Source: Paracamarosporium sp. OC-R06-R3 (taxonomy: Eukaryota; Ascomycota; Dothideomycetes; Pleosporales; Didymosphaeriaceae). From it: a stretch of 64,000 nucleotides of DNA. Made by a program: the position numbers and the translations under genes. Of the stretch, positions 33,875 to 44,533 are shown in pieces. The stretch covers positions 62,001 to 126,000 of the forward strand of contig JACVRA010000341.1 of the NCBI GenBank assembly GCA_019828545.1, given 5' to 3'. Under the pieces are notes generated by a model. That model was not told where the DNA came from and did no database searches. It worked only from the letters and a program-made list of their open reading frames with translations. Numbering within the stretch: position 1 is the stretch's first letter; each line of letters begins with the position of its first letter.

Positions 33875-34972
33875 ATGGCGAAGGATAGCGTTCCTCAGGC
33901 CTCTATATCGAGCGAGATCAACATCGCCGCCAGGTACCCCTCCCCCGCGACATTTCCCCACCAAGATAGTATACTAATAAGAAATAATAGGAGTCTGCAC
34001 ACGGAACTCAACAAACTCATCACCGCCCGCCTTCCCTTTGCGCTCCCGCCCCTCGCAAGCGACCCAAAGCTCTACACGACCGGCCTCCTCCACTTTGCCC
34101 ACATCTTCCTGACCTTTGAGTCGCTATGGAACGACCTACTTCCCACGAATGCGACAGGCGCTGCAACCTCCCCGCCGACGTCCCCACTATTGTCCTTCCT
34201 ACTTGTGAACCCATACGCTGAGCCCGAACTCTTTACCTCCCCGCCGTCGCCAGAGACACTAGCCTTCTTACAGCACCTACGGCCCAAAGGCATAGCTAGA
34301 TCAAGCAGAATAAAGAAGGACCTACAATACCTGAGCGGTCTACATCCTACAGACTTCGACGTCATGCTGGCACAATACCCAGGCGAGAAGGTCGCCGAGT
34401 TCTGCACGCACATCAGGAAGAGCGTAGGACACAAGCCACACGTCTTGGTGGCGTATGCGTGGTGTTTCTACATGGCCGTCTTCTCTGGGGGACGGTGGAT
34501 CCGCGGGGAACTTGTCAAAGCCGGGCCGGAGTTTTGGTCGACGGGCGAAGACAAAGCGTCGAAAGAAGCAGACGTCCCGCTCACGGAGAAAGGTCTCTCA
34601 CTCTGGTCCTTCCCCGGCGTGCATGATGGCGAGGACATCAAAGCCGCATTCAAAGAGCGCCTGCTCGCTGCGGAGACGCTGCTCACCGCCGACGAGCGCG
34701 TGGACATCATAGAAGAAGCAAAGACCATCTTTAGGCTTTCCGCGGGACTCGTCCACGAGCTCGACGAGAAACTAGGCACCGATTTCGAGCAGTTGAAGCG
34801 CGTGAAAGTCGCTCCGCCATATGCGCATCAGCCGCCTACGAAGGATGACAGGAGCGAGGTGGTCACGTTCAAGTTTCACGCGGGCACGTGGCTCCAGCGC
34901 CCAGAGGTCACGGGTGCGGCTATTGCGCTGGGATGCCTAGCATGTGCAGTCGCACTGCGCTTCTCCTCCTGA
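33875..34972 (+). CDS. Heme-oxygenase-like protein with C-terminal membrane anchor
   Basis: The core resembles fungal heme-oxygenase-domain proteins: RSLHTELNKLITARLPFALPP at the start, where His is the expected proximal heme ligand, and YAWCFYMAVFSGGRWIR, matching the conserved YxxYxxxLSGG helix on the distal side of the heme. The last 20 residues form a hydrophobic tail anchor (VTGAAIALGCLACAVALRF), as in ER-anchored heme oxygenases. I propose an intron at 33934-33990 (GT..AG, with a ctaat-type branch site), which joins IAA to RSLHTEL. Its length is 57 bp, a multiple of three, and it contains no stop, so the unspliced message also stays open and would encode 19 extra residues. Spliced length is 346 residues. 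Whether it degrades heme or only shares the fold is not shown. Confidence 0.8.
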   Translation: MAKDSVPQASISSEINIAARYPSPATFPHQDSILIRNNRSLHTELNKLITARLPFALPPLASDPKLYTTGLLHFAHIFLTFESLWNDLLPTNATGAATSPPTSPLLSFLLVNPYAEPELFTSPPSPETLAFLQHLRPKGIARSSRIKKDLQYLSGLHPTDFDVMLAQYPGEKVAEFCTHIRKSVGHKPHVLVAYAWCFYMAVFSGGRWIRGELVKAGPEFWSTGEDKASKEADVPLTEKGLSLWSFPGVHDGEDIKAAFKERLLAAETLLTADERVDIIEEAKTIFRLSAGLVHELDEKLGTDFEQLKRVKVAPPYAHQPPTKDDRSEVVTFKFHAGTWLQRPEVTGAAIALGCLACAVALRFSS

Positions 34973-35408
34973 TCCCTCATCGTGTTATTTCTGGCATAAC
35001 GTACAAATATACTATACTTCCTCGGGATATGGTTCGGCGTCGGTAAAGGTCTAGGGTTTCGGGGTTTGCTTACATCAGGCTGGGCTAAGTTTATATTTTG
35101 ATCTCACGACGGGCGTGTTTGGGCGAGATGCATGCGTGTATACTTCAACGATACCCCGATAGCATAAGTATAAAGTTCTAATTCTTGTTCTTGGCGATTT
35201 AGATATCTTCACCCACATGTTCACCACTATAACCGGGATAACGGTGTGCGTGCTATGTCACTTCAAGATCGACAACTCGAATAATGTCTCTTGCTATAAG
35301 GTGCTGTTAATAGACATAATAGCGCTATTTAGATGGTCTTAGATCTGCTACAGAGCTGCTAACCTATTGATATGCTACAACACTCCGCCGCCAGTTGGTT
35401 CTTCAGCC
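34973..35408. other. Convergent 3' ends
   Basis: 436 bp between two convergent genes; AT-richer than the flanking coding sequence. Expected to hold both polyadenylation regions. No other feature. Confidence 0.5.
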
Positions 35409-38400
35409 TCAAACGATCTTAATCGTGCGTTCTGGACAATCGACGCCGAAAAGATCTCTCGGATCTACACTGGGTGGATTCCGAACTGGCTCCGTTACTC
35501 CTCTTCGACTCCTCTGGCCACTAATTACATCTGGGAATCTGAGGCCGTTGTACTTAGCACCGAGTTCAAAGTAGCCAATGCGCTTGAAACTAGGCAGTAT
35601 GTCTATCTCTGTTTCGCGATCGCCGGATTGTACAGTATCTTTTCCGGTTGCATTTTGATCCAGCTCTAGAGTCCTCAGCGGAATGCCGCCTTCGATTGTT
35701 GCTTGGTCTTCCTCTTCCAAGAGATCCGATGGCGTTTCGTCGTTGAAACGGCCTTGCCTTTTCCCTTTCCCGCTGCTGGATGGCCCGGCGTTTTCATTTC
35801 CAGTTTGACTGTCCGGTTTAACGGCCTTGGATGAGACGTCGTCTTTGAGTCTCTTCCACTCTAGAGTTGCGGATTTTTTAGAGGAACCATGGTTCTCCGT
35901 TCGCGCTTTGCCTTTCCCTTTGACGTCGTTAACCATTGAGCGTTTTGCTTGCTTGCCCTTCACAGGTGCCACTACCAAGCCTCTCTTACACCATGAAAGA
36001 AAGGGATCTTCTTTTTCGGAAGCTGTCTTTGGCTCTACGTGGAAACAAAGGCACTCTATTTCCTCAGGTAGATCTTTGTGGCGATCTGGGATGAACCAGC
36101 CAACTGATTCTCCACCTTCTGTTATAAGATCAAAGGCCTCTGGTCCTTCGTTACTATCTCTGGATATAACTGTTTGGTGTTCGCCTTCAGTGTCTCCATG
36201 AAGGTTGACAGTTTTGGTCTGGTGTCTTTTGATGAAGTATGAGTCAGTGTCCGCATCATGTATGACTTCTGGGTCCCAGACGCGCGGTGCATAGTAACGG
36301 ACGTTATCTTCGCGGCGACGCCAGAGTAGCGTCTGAACTTTTCCTCTCAGCACAATAGACTTTGCTCGTGAGGCAGTGAATGACTGTTCGCCATCGGTAG
36401 ATTCATTCTCTTCATGATGGTCTGGCGAAGGAAAATCGATGGAGAGCACCTCAATACCACATGCCGGATGCCATATATCCCGTGAAGCATTGTGAATACC
36501 GGTATTGACTGAGGCCCAGGACCAGGATGGCGCGACGGCAGTTTCCCCCTCCACCTCACCATCCTTTGAGGGTAAACTTGACACATACCAGAGCAGGTCT
36601 CCAAGTAGGTTAGCTTCCCAAAGACCCGAAACGTAGCTATTGCTAAACTCTCTGTGCAGCCCCAGCTCATGCTCTAGGTATTTTGCGATGGCAGCAATCG
36701 CGGGTAGTCTATCAGACGCGTTTGTGAGGCTCCTTATCGAGTAACTTTGCACCAAGTCCCACCACACGTGCGACAAGGCAATATTAAATGCAACCGGCTC
36801 CTCGTAGACATCGCTTGTCCATTTGGAACCCACTTTCACCCTGTCATGGTGCCACCACGCGCTCTGACTCGCCGTCTCTGCTTTCCAGAGATCGTGGAAT
36901 CTCGTGCCGAGTTTCCGCTCGAATAGGAGCTGCGTGGCGCCGAAATAGACGATCCGCGAGGACAGCAACTTCTCTTGGAAACACCAAGCGCGGCTGTTCC
37001 ACATGGACAATTTAATATCCGCTAATTGAGTGACGGACTCATCCCAAGTATTTGATTGGATATAGACGGGTACATCTGGTGGCCGATCCCAAAGGCCTTG
37101 CGGCCTCTTCTTGCCTATAGTCATGAGAAGGGGACTCATAGCCAGAGGATTCTGGTCGACAAAGAAGCCTTCTGTGCCAGCCCACGCAGCGCTTGCAGCG
37201 ATGGTGAAGCTTGCATGCCGGTATACATCACCCATCATTGCGGCCTCGACTTCAAAGTCTTGGCGGTCGCGTTGGATAATGCATAGAGAATCAATCCACA
37301 CGTAGTGGTAACCGAGACGTCGGGTCACTGAAATGGCTTGTTGGAAGTTCAAGCTCAGAGTCGAGACATCAATACCTTGCTGAAATTCGGACAATTTGTC
37401 TCTAGTTAGTGTTCTGAATGTCGGGTTGGGCCCCCAGCAGTGACTGAGAGCCACATATTCTGAGCTCCTGTCTGCATCGGCACGGACTTCGCTGCTGCAA
37501 ACCAGTTTGACGACATCGTGGTTTGGGTCGGATACTGAGATCAGGCGAGTCGGCAAGAAGGAATCTGGAGTCGAATTTTGAACTCGAGCAGCGGCTTTAG
37601 TCGATTCGAGAAATTGACTGATAATGGCGATGGAGATATCGGAGCCTGTAGAAGTCGAAAGCGGAAGGAAGGTCAAGGGCAAATAAGAATTATCTATTTT
37701 CGACCCATAAGCATTTCTTCGAATCGAAGCTTGAAGATGTTGTTTACCTTTCGTATTTCGCTCAACTTTAATAACCAGTGGCTGCGTACTTTCTGAATGA
37801 ACAGATAAATCTGCATCCGGAAAGCCACGCAATGGTGAATGCCATCCCCTTGGCAGTTTACAGGCACCAAAGTGGGGAATTAGAACTATGTCTTTTTTGG
37901 AGGTGTGGCGTACTTGTAGGATGCGAATGCATACTGCTCTCATCCGGTAATAGAGTGTCTGTATTGCGCTGGCAGCGGAAGCATCTATCCCGGCTTCCTG
38001 AGTCTGCGTGTCCCTTTCTTGCTCTAGCTGCTGGTCGCCCTCGAGGAGTATCCGGAGTTGCTGTTCGTTGAGCCTAGACAAGATCAACGCACAGAGATGG
38101 CAAGTTGAGGATGACCGGAATAGGTCCCTGGGAGACTGCCAGTGTTCAAATACCTCTCCGATCTCTCTTTGGGGCTTACTTTTCTTGTTCCAAGCCTCGA
38201 GGAAATTGTGGCACATTCTGGAACACATGTTACACTGTTGATGTAAGCGCCTATCGTAGGCCACGTTAAACGCCTTCAAGTGCTCTTCTTCTCCGTATGA
38301 AATGAACCGCTCTAACTGCGCGTTCTCCACCAATGGGCTATCAGATCCTAAACAAATTTCTACATCTTCTGACAACCGTCGGTTAACGGGAAGCTCGTCT

Positions 38401-39323
38401 AGACCGACACAGCAGGAACACCGCACAAATCCTGGAAACAATTCTCTCTGTCGTTTCTCGAAGGGAGGGGTCTCCAAGGCAGCTCCTTGTGCCGCTAACC
38501 ACAATTGTTCATATCGGACTCCAGGCGCCTGATGATGGTGAACGGTGTCCGTCTCTGACGTCTGTTCGATCCAGAGCGGCTTATTCTGGAGCCGAAAAGA
38601 CTCTTCTAGCGCCTCACGTATCTTTCTGTTACCCTCCTCTTCATACCAACTTAACACAGCCTTTTCTCGCTCAGAATACATCAACTCCTTCGCCGTTCTT
38701 GCTCTCACATCTAAGGTCTCCCTCCGGCCTGTTCTGATCTGTAGGATTTTATAACCTAACGTTAAAGACGTTCCGGCGGCGATCCATGTATACATGTTCA
38801 TCATGGTGAGAGATAGCATATCTTCAAGCCCAGATCGTGACCCTAAACCCGTCACAAGCGTCCTGACCCACCACCCGAGCGCAAAAACGAACGAGAAAAG
38901 AACCACTCGAATGCCCCCCAGAAAGAACTTCCGGAACCACGACCGATGCCTAAACGCATTCTCGTATAATATCGACACCGAAATCAGAATAAGTACAACG
39001 TAATGGATATATTGTAAAACCACAGCGTCTTGGGTAACGGCGTATCTGAACAAAGCTACCGTGTTGTACACGAAGCCTGTGAGCAAGCAAAAGAGACGGA
39101 CAGCATGAAGGCCATCGGGACCCCATTCCTCGTTCTCGTAGTACGCCGCACCGTGTGTCGCAGGTGTTCGGATGTCCAGGAGGGCAACCTTGCTCTGGAG
39201 CTTCTGCGATACGTTGTTGTACAACGTGGAATAGCGTGTTAGGCGAGAGTGACAAAACACAAGAAGACCAGTGCAGACAAATGGCCCAAATGTTAGAGCA
39301 AGGCAGTTGAATATTGCTCCCAT
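35409..39323 (-). CDS. HET-domain protein with N-terminal polytopic membrane domain
   Basis: Single uninterrupted exon of 1304 residues. Residues 5-25, about 75-98, 101-120, 133-155 and 168-192 are hydrophobic and make roughly five membrane helices. A charged helical linker follows, then a cysteine module (CxxCxxxCH at 364-372 and CHLC at 408-411) like the one preceding many HET domains. The HET domain spans about 622-790: YVALSHCWG, then RLGYHYVWIDSLCIIQ, then YRHASFTIAASAA and WNSRAWCFQEKLLSSR. HET domains trigger cell death on non-self recognition in fungi. A Lys/Ser/Glu-rich region that is probably disordered occupies about 1120-1230. The ATG at 39323 begins the first helix. Most HET proteins are soluble and 600-900 residues long, so the membrane part and the length are unusual. 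Confidence 0.9.
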   Translation of the reverse strand: MGAIFNCLALTFGPFVCTGLLVFCHSRLTRYSTLYNNVSQKLQSKVALLDIRTPATHGAAYYENEEWGPDGLHAVRLFCLLTGFVYNTVALFRYAVTQDAVVLQYIHYVVLILISVSILYENAFRHRSWFRKFFLGGIRVVLFSFVFALGWWVRTLVTGLGSRSGLEDMLSLTMMNMYTWIAAGTSLTLGYKILQIRTGRRETLDVRARTAKELMYSEREKAVLSWYEEEGNRKIREALEESFRLQNKPLWIEQTSETDTVHHHQAPGVRYEQLWLAAQGAALETPPFEKRQRELFPGFVRCSCCVGLDELPVNRRLSEDVEICLGSDSPLVENAQLERFISYGEEEHLKAFNVAYDRRLHQQCNMCSRMCHNFLEAWNKKSKPQREIGEVFEHWQSPRDLFRSSSTCHLCALILSRLNEQQLRILLEGDQQLEQERDTQTQEAGIDASAASAIQTLYYRMRAVCIRILQVRHTSKKDIVLIPHFGACKLPRGWHSPLRGFPDADLSVHSESTQPLVIKVERNTKGKQHLQASIRRNAYGSKIDNSYLPLTFLPLSTSTGSDISIAIISQFLESTKAAARVQNSTPDSFLPTRLISVSDPNHDVVKLVCSSEVRADADRSSEYVALSHCWGPNPTFRTLTRDKLSEFQQGIDVSTLSLNFQQAISVTRRLGYHYVWIDSLCIIQRDRQDFEVEAAMMGDVYRHASFTIAASAAWAGTEGFFVDQNPLAMSPLLMTIGKKRPQGLWDRPPDVPVYIQSNTWDESVTQLADIKLSMWNSRAWCFQEKLLSSRIVYFGATQLLFERKLGTRFHDLWKAETASQSAWWHHDRVKVGSKWTSDVYEEPVAFNIALSHVWWDLVQSYSIRSLTNASDRLPAIAAIAKYLEHELGLHREFSNSYVSGLWEANLLGDLLWYVSSLPSKDGEVEGETAVAPSWSWASVNTGIHNASRDIWHPACGIEVLSIDFPSPDHHEENESTDGEQSFTASRAKSIVLRGKVQTLLWRRREDNVRYYAPRVWDPEVIHDADTDSYFIKRHQTKTVNLHGDTEGEHQTVISRDSNEGPEAFDLITEGGESVGWFIPDRHKDLPEEIECLCFHVEPKTASEKEDPFLSWCKRGLVVAPVKGKQAKRSMVNDVKGKGKARTENHGSSKKSATLEWKRLKDDVSSKAVKPDSQTGNENAGPSSSGKGKRQGRFNDETPSDLLEEEDQATIEGGIPLRTLELDQNATGKDTVQSGDRETEIDILPSFKRIGYFELGAKYNGLRFPDVISGQRSRRGVTEPVRNPPSVDPRDLFGVDCPERTIKIV

Positions 39324-39806
39324 GCTGTACGCCGTGGGCTTTATTAGTGTTGAGCCGAGGCACGCTCACATGAGGGCTCTTCGCTGTCTTTGCCAGCGAT
39401 AAAGAGGCACTGCTTACTCGCTGTAGAGATAAAAAGCCCTCAAACCTTGTCCGAGACTGGAATGTTTATTGAGCTAGATATGCGGGACAAAAAATGTCGT
39501 GAGTTTCGACGGACAAGGCTGAAGGATTCTTGACATGCTGACTAGCTCGTACTGATGACCACCATCCAAGTTGGGAAGACGACGTGTTGACCGATACAGC
39601 TTTGCGCATGGGCTAAACTATTTTCACGGTTAAATCGGCAGAATAGGTATAGCTACGAGGAATGAACTGGGCGAGAGGCCCCCACCCCTCATTCTGGGCT
39701 GTATTCTTTCTTCCTCGACCTCCCTTGTATTTCCACCAAGCTGTCCCTGTATACTTTGTGGTGCACCTCACTTGGAGTAACCTAGGTTCTCTCTAATCTA
39801 CGTTCC
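39324..39806. other. Divergent intergenic region
   Basis: 483 bp between the HET gene start (minus) and a small membrane-protein gene (plus). Both promoters lie here. No motif stands out. Confidence 0.5.
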
Positions 39807-40184
39807 ATGATGGCTTCACAGAGGACGATAACCTGGTGGAACATCACCTGGAGCGACGTCACGTGGCGCAACATGCAGCCCACAGTCAAGGAGCTGCGAT
39901 ACTACCCTCTATACTTCATTGCGGCAATCTTTTCTTTCTCTTTGTTGATCTCGCTCCCAGGTAGCAACATACTATACTTCCACTGGATCTTTCTCGGGTG
40001 CTTGGCGCTCGTTCTGGGATTCGTCGTCTTGGTCTTTGCCTTTGCCCTGGTGCTAGGGCTTGTCTCGGCTCCGTGGTCGGTTCCCTGGTTATTGGAGAGG
40101 AGAAGGCTTATGCAGCGGCGCGAGATACTCAGGCAGGTCTACAATCAGAATCACAGCGAATTTCACGAAGCGTATCGCGACTAA
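39807..40184 (+). CDS. Small two-helix membrane protein
   Basis: Single exon of 125 residues. A Trp-rich polar N-terminus (TITWWNITWSDVTWRNM) precedes two membrane helices (YYPLYFIAAIFSFSLLISL and FLGCLALVLGFVVLVFAFAL), and a basic tail follows (LLERRRLMQRREILRQ). The ATG at 39807 has another Met next to it. No family recognised. It lies head to head with the HET gene, and a link between them is possible but unproven. Confidence 0.55.
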   Translation: MMASQRTITWWNITWSDVTWRNMQPTVKELRYYPLYFIAAIFSFSLLISLPGSNILYFHWIFLGCLALVLGFVVLVFAFALVLGLVSAPWSVPWLLERRRLMQRREILRQVYNQNHSEFHEAYRD

Positions 40185-41095
40185 GGCTGGATAACGTTTG
40201 CGGCGTGATTTCTGCTTTCTGGAATGCACGTAAATATCGCGACAGATGCTAGATTGAGAGGAATAGATGACTCTTGTTCGTGGAAGTTTAGACTGTAGCG
40301 ACTTATCCTCTGCTGCTGCGAGATGAATTCATTACAACGGAATTTAAGACGAGGGTCTTGTCGCCTTTCTCTATTCGCAGACAGTTGGTGTTGCCATCGT
40401 TGTTGTACCTCTACATTGCAGTCTCATTTGCATTCGGAATCTGGAGTACGCTCCCAGTCAGCCCTACCGCTTAGTTCCTAACCCTAAATATCTACGTCTA
40501 GATGTGGAAACAGTCTTTAGCGAGGTTGGTTTTCCCCTAAGAGTACCACTTTGCGAGGAGATGAGCAAGGCAATTCGCACTAGTCAGCGTGTCTAGATAC
40601 TCAGACCTAGGCACCGCGTCTATCTGTCTGTTTATTAACTCTGCATTATTGGATTTCCACTACGTAGGGAGGGACGTTACCAACAGCACCCAGCTTTTGA
40701 TTTATTAGGACCATGGTTTCTAGTAGACTTCCCAAATCCAGTAATCGCATGTTGAGTTCATGCTCTCGTATGCAGTCAGAAACGGCGGCATATGGGATCG
40801 AACGAACCAGCGATAGGTGGCAAAGCATGAAAGGGTTCCTGGGAAACATTCCTCACTCTCCTTCCCGATCCATGGGTGAAGTATGCGCACGTGGTACCGC
40901 GGACTTCGCACGTAATCGATAGTGAACTACGGCGGGACACTAGCACCACTCGCGCACGCGCAACGTCAACCTCAACTCGTGTCGACGTTTCAGCTGCGGC
41001 GTAGTCTTACACCTTATTCTTCTTCCCTTGCCACCAAACGCAGGCCTCGTCAGGCGCACACCTACTGTAACCTCTCGCCTCGCACCACCGCCACC
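40185..41095. other. Intergenic upstream of the E2 gene
   Basis: About 900 bp between two plus-strand genes. The last 150 bp are C-rich and run into the E2 start codon context. No other feature. Confidence 0.5.
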
Positions 41096-42066
41096 ATGGC
41101 CTCGCGCGGCTTCAACACAAAGACGCCCACCATCAAGCGCATTCGTAAGCATCCCTCCCAGCTCCGCTACGCTATGCGCCCACACAGCCGCGCAACCTTT
41201 ACTAACCGCCCCCAGTGAAAGAAGCAGCCGAGCTCGAAGCGCACCCATCTCGCGATTTCCACGCCGCCCCCCAAGAAGACAACCTCTTTGAATGGCACTT
41301 TACGCTGCGCGGCCCGCCCGCGCCCTCCCCCTACGCATCCGGCATCTACCACGGCCGCATCATCCTCCCCGCCACGTACCCTCTTAAACCTCCAAACTTC
41401 CGTTTCCTCACGCCTACCGGGCGGTTCGAAGTCAACCGCGAGATCTGCCTCAGCATTTCGGGACACCATGAGGAGACGTGGCAGCCTGCGTGGGGGATAC
41501 GCACCGCGCTTGTGGCGATCAGGAGTTTTATGGATAGCGAGGCGAAGGGCCAGGTTGGGGGGTTGGAGTGTGACCGTGGGGTGAGGGAGAGGATGGCAGG
41601 GGAGAGCGCGGCGTGGAGGTGTGCGGCGTGTGGGAAGAGTAACGGGGAGATCTTGAAAGAGAGGGAAGACGTGTGTAGGGAGATGGAGGGGGAAAGTGAG
41701 GAGAAAGAAGAGGCTGTGCCGGAGGAGTTGAGACTCGCGTATCGGGAGGATTTGGGTGGGAAGGAGGAGGAGAAGACAGAGGAGGGGAAGGATGCGGCGA
41801 AGGCTGCGAACGGCGCGCCTGTCAAAGCACAGGTATCCGCTTCGTCGACATCTTCAGCTTCGTTGCCGCAGGCTCCGAGGGCGGCGTCGACTCCAGCACC
41901 AGCACCACAGCCTACACGAACGGTACCAGCTACTACGTTTCCAGTCCGTCAGGGAGCCGTCGTCCAACAGCACACACCCGACCGGTCATTACAATGGATC
42001 GACACGTGTATCTACGGCGTCGTTGCTGCTTTGCTGTTCATGGTGCTGAAGAAATTCGCCTCCTAG
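41096..42066 (+). CDS. Tail-anchored ubiquitin-conjugating enzyme (UBE2J/NCUBE type)
   Basis: E2 enzyme that passes ubiquitin on at the ER membrane, presumably in ER-associated degradation. Exon 1 (41096-41144) encodes MASRGFNTKTPTIKRI; after the intron 41145-41215 the chain continues LKEAAELE, the first E2 helix. The UBC fold includes YPLKPPNFRFLTPTGRFE and the active-site Cys in REICLSISG, followed by WQPAWGIRTAL, a segment characteristic of the UBC6/UBE2J branch. A low-complexity Glu/Lys and then Ala/Pro/Ser linker leads to the hydrophobic tail (WIDTCIYGVVAALLFMVL). The catalytic domain and anchor match UBE2J1 or Ubc6-like proteins. The context CCACC-ATG-GC supports the start. Confidence 0.92.
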
Positions 42067-42595
42067 GCGGACACAAATATTTCTCTTTCCTTTTCTCAAC
42101 ACGATATATGGGTTATGTATGGCGTTCTGTTGATCTGCTCCGATGAGACGCGATGAGATACTCAACGGCATAGGATTGTTTTAGCGGAGGTGTTTCGGTG
42201 CATCGATGTATGAGTGTGGGTTTTTAGGTTGCAGGTATACAAAGCGTACTATGTGCGGTTTGCAATCGATCGGGCCAGTTGGGCTATTTGCTTTCGAATT
42301 CCTGCGCTTTGGTTTTGCTTGTGTGATTGGTTGTTTCGTTCGAATGTGTTGGACATGGTATCGTGCGTCTCGTCTTGGGTTTACGTACGCGGGTCACAAT
42401 GGGATGTAGCGCTTACTACATACATGATGCAGGGAAGCAGACGGGGCTTATCATTCAACTATAACACCAACACCCGCCAAATTCGGCAATCTCACTACAC
42501 GCATATATCATTAACATCCCGCACAAACACATATACGTACCCACAATCCTTCCTTAGCTCTCCTCCCATCCCTCCCCTCTATCAACCCACCCAAT
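42067..42595. other. Convergent 3' ends
   Basis: About 530 bp between the E2 gene and the sugar transporter, which converge here. No features beyond expected UTRs. Confidence 0.5.
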
Positions 42596-44533
42596 TTACT
42601 CCCCTCTAACCTCCTCAACACCAACAACTTCCCTCTTCCACCCGTTCTCCTTCCCCTCCGCATCCCCGTCCCGCTCCGCAACAACCTTCTCCTCACTAAC
42701 TTGCCTTCCCACACAAACGTACTTCCTGAATCGCCGCGCACCAAGCCTCGCCTCGAACATTTCGTCCACCTCCTCGAGCGTGCGGTTCTTGATCTCAGGC
42801 AAGAAGAAGTAGATCCACACGACGGTCACCATGCATGAAGGGCCCCAGATCCAGCCTGAGTTGCGTTAGCCGTATCCCATCAAGAAAAACTCTCTTGCAC
42901 AAAAACCTCTCCTCGAAGACAAAAATGCGGGGAAAAACAAAGGGGAAGGGGAATAAGGAGGAAACAGGGACGACATACCATACTCCGGCCCCCAATTCAG
43001 CGCATCAGGATTAATAAAGTACGGTGCTGTGAAGGTGGCTAGCCAGGCGCCTGCGAAGCCGACGGCGGCGGCGAGCCCGAAGGTGTAGGAGCGCAGGCGC
43101 TGAGAGGGGATTTCCCCGCCTGCGAGCCACGCGTAGGTCGCTACCATGCCGTTGTAGCCGCAGATGTAGATTACGGACATGGCTACTATGACCTATGGTT
43201 TTTTAGTTGGTTGGTTGGTTTGGGAGGGGGGTAGGGAGGGGCGGTGAGGGGGTAGGGGGTGAGGGAGGGATAGGAAGGAAGGGGAGGGAAGGGGATACGG
43301 GGGGATAGGAGAAAACTGTATATACCTTTCCTGTGCTGACAGTTCCGGGCGAAACGTGGTACACTGCTGCAACGATGAATTGCGAGACGCCGCAGATGAA
43401 CATGCCTATCATAAGGAAGACGCGTCTGCGACCTATCTTCGAGATAACGCAGCTGTTGATTATGATAACGACGACACCAACGGCCGTCAAGATACACGAG
43501 TTCTGGAACTCGTTTCCAACTCTGGCCATTTGGAAGAAATATGTCCCGTATGCAATCATGAACATTGCTCCGGACGCGGCTTGGATGGAAACGGCTGCCA
43601 CAGACAACAGTGTTCTGCGGCGGTCGACGGGGTTCTTGAGGATGTCGATGAAGGAGGCGCTGCTGGCGAGTTCTTTCTCTGCGAGGATCGCGGCTTGGAT
43701 GTCGTTTAGTTCTTCTTGGACGGCGTCCCTGTTGGGGCGCATCCACATGAGTGATGCCCGCGCTTGCTCATGCTTTTCTACGAGAATTAGCCAGCGGGGT
43801 GACTCGGGGATGAAGAAGAGGCCGATGGACATGAGAACTGGGACGATGTAGATTATTCCGAGGGGAATGAGGTAGGATGTTTTTCCATCGAGGTTGTGCG
43901 TCGCGTTGTCGACGACTGTGCCAATGAGCGTTCCAATGGATGTCCAGGATTGGAAGACGGAGATCATGAGGCCGCGGTAGCGCGCTGGCGCACTCTCCTG
44001 GTGCTCGTTAGCGACGGTTTATAAGGCTGAGGCTAGCAAGAACATACTTGGATGTATAGCTGGGCAAAGGTCATGTACCACCCGTTCGCGAGCCCGATCA
44101 AGAAACGACCGGCGTATATTCCGGAAAGATTCGTGGTAGCCATCATGATGACATTCGAAACGCAGCAAAGTATTGACGCAATCCAGAGACATTGGCGTCG
44201 GCCGAGCCAGGTCGCTGCAATGCCAGCGCCCGAGGAGCTGATGAAGGCTCCGAGGGTCATTAGGGAGGATATGAGCTGCTGGCGTTCGGGGGAGATGTTG
44301 TAGCCGGTTGGGCTCGTGGGGTCTTTGTGACCAAAAACCTAGAGATCCTGTTAGTGGTGCTGTGGACGCAATTGAGGCTGTTCACTTACCTCGTTGAAGC
44401 CGGGCATGGCTTGCAAACCGCCGATTGCGCCAAAGTCAATGCCATACTGGAACGGGCTCATAGAGACGAGCGTGCACGCGAGGAGACATCTCCAGTTCTC
44501 CCAGAGACCTGCACCAGTCGATGCTTCAGGCAT
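42596..44533 (-). CDS. Sugar transporter (MFS, sugar porter family)
   Basis: Five exons encode about 540 residues. The sugar-porter signatures are visible: helix 1 starts with FQYGIDFGAIGGLQ, the first cytoplasmic loop motif is GRRQCLW, helix 4-5 has AGRFLIGLANGW, the loop after helix 6 has PESPRWLI, and a later loop has GRRRVFLM. The C-terminal motif PEIKNRTLEEVDEMFEA is the family's PETKGxxLEExDxxF element. Introns near 44392-44345, 44047-44000, 43325-43193 and 42973-42861 have GT..AG ends. The ATG at 44533 is the first in frame and gives a normal polar N-terminus. It resembles fungal maltose or hexose permeases, but the substrate cannot be read from sequence. Confidence 0.93.
43206..43310. 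repeat. Purine-rich low-complexity tract in transporter intron
   Basis: On the plus strand this is almost entirely G and A/T in runs such as GGGAGGGG and GGAAGGAAGG. On the coding (minus) strand it makes a C/T-rich stretch upstream of the acceptor of the intron 43325-43193, which at 133 bp is longer than most others in the window. Confidence 0.8.
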
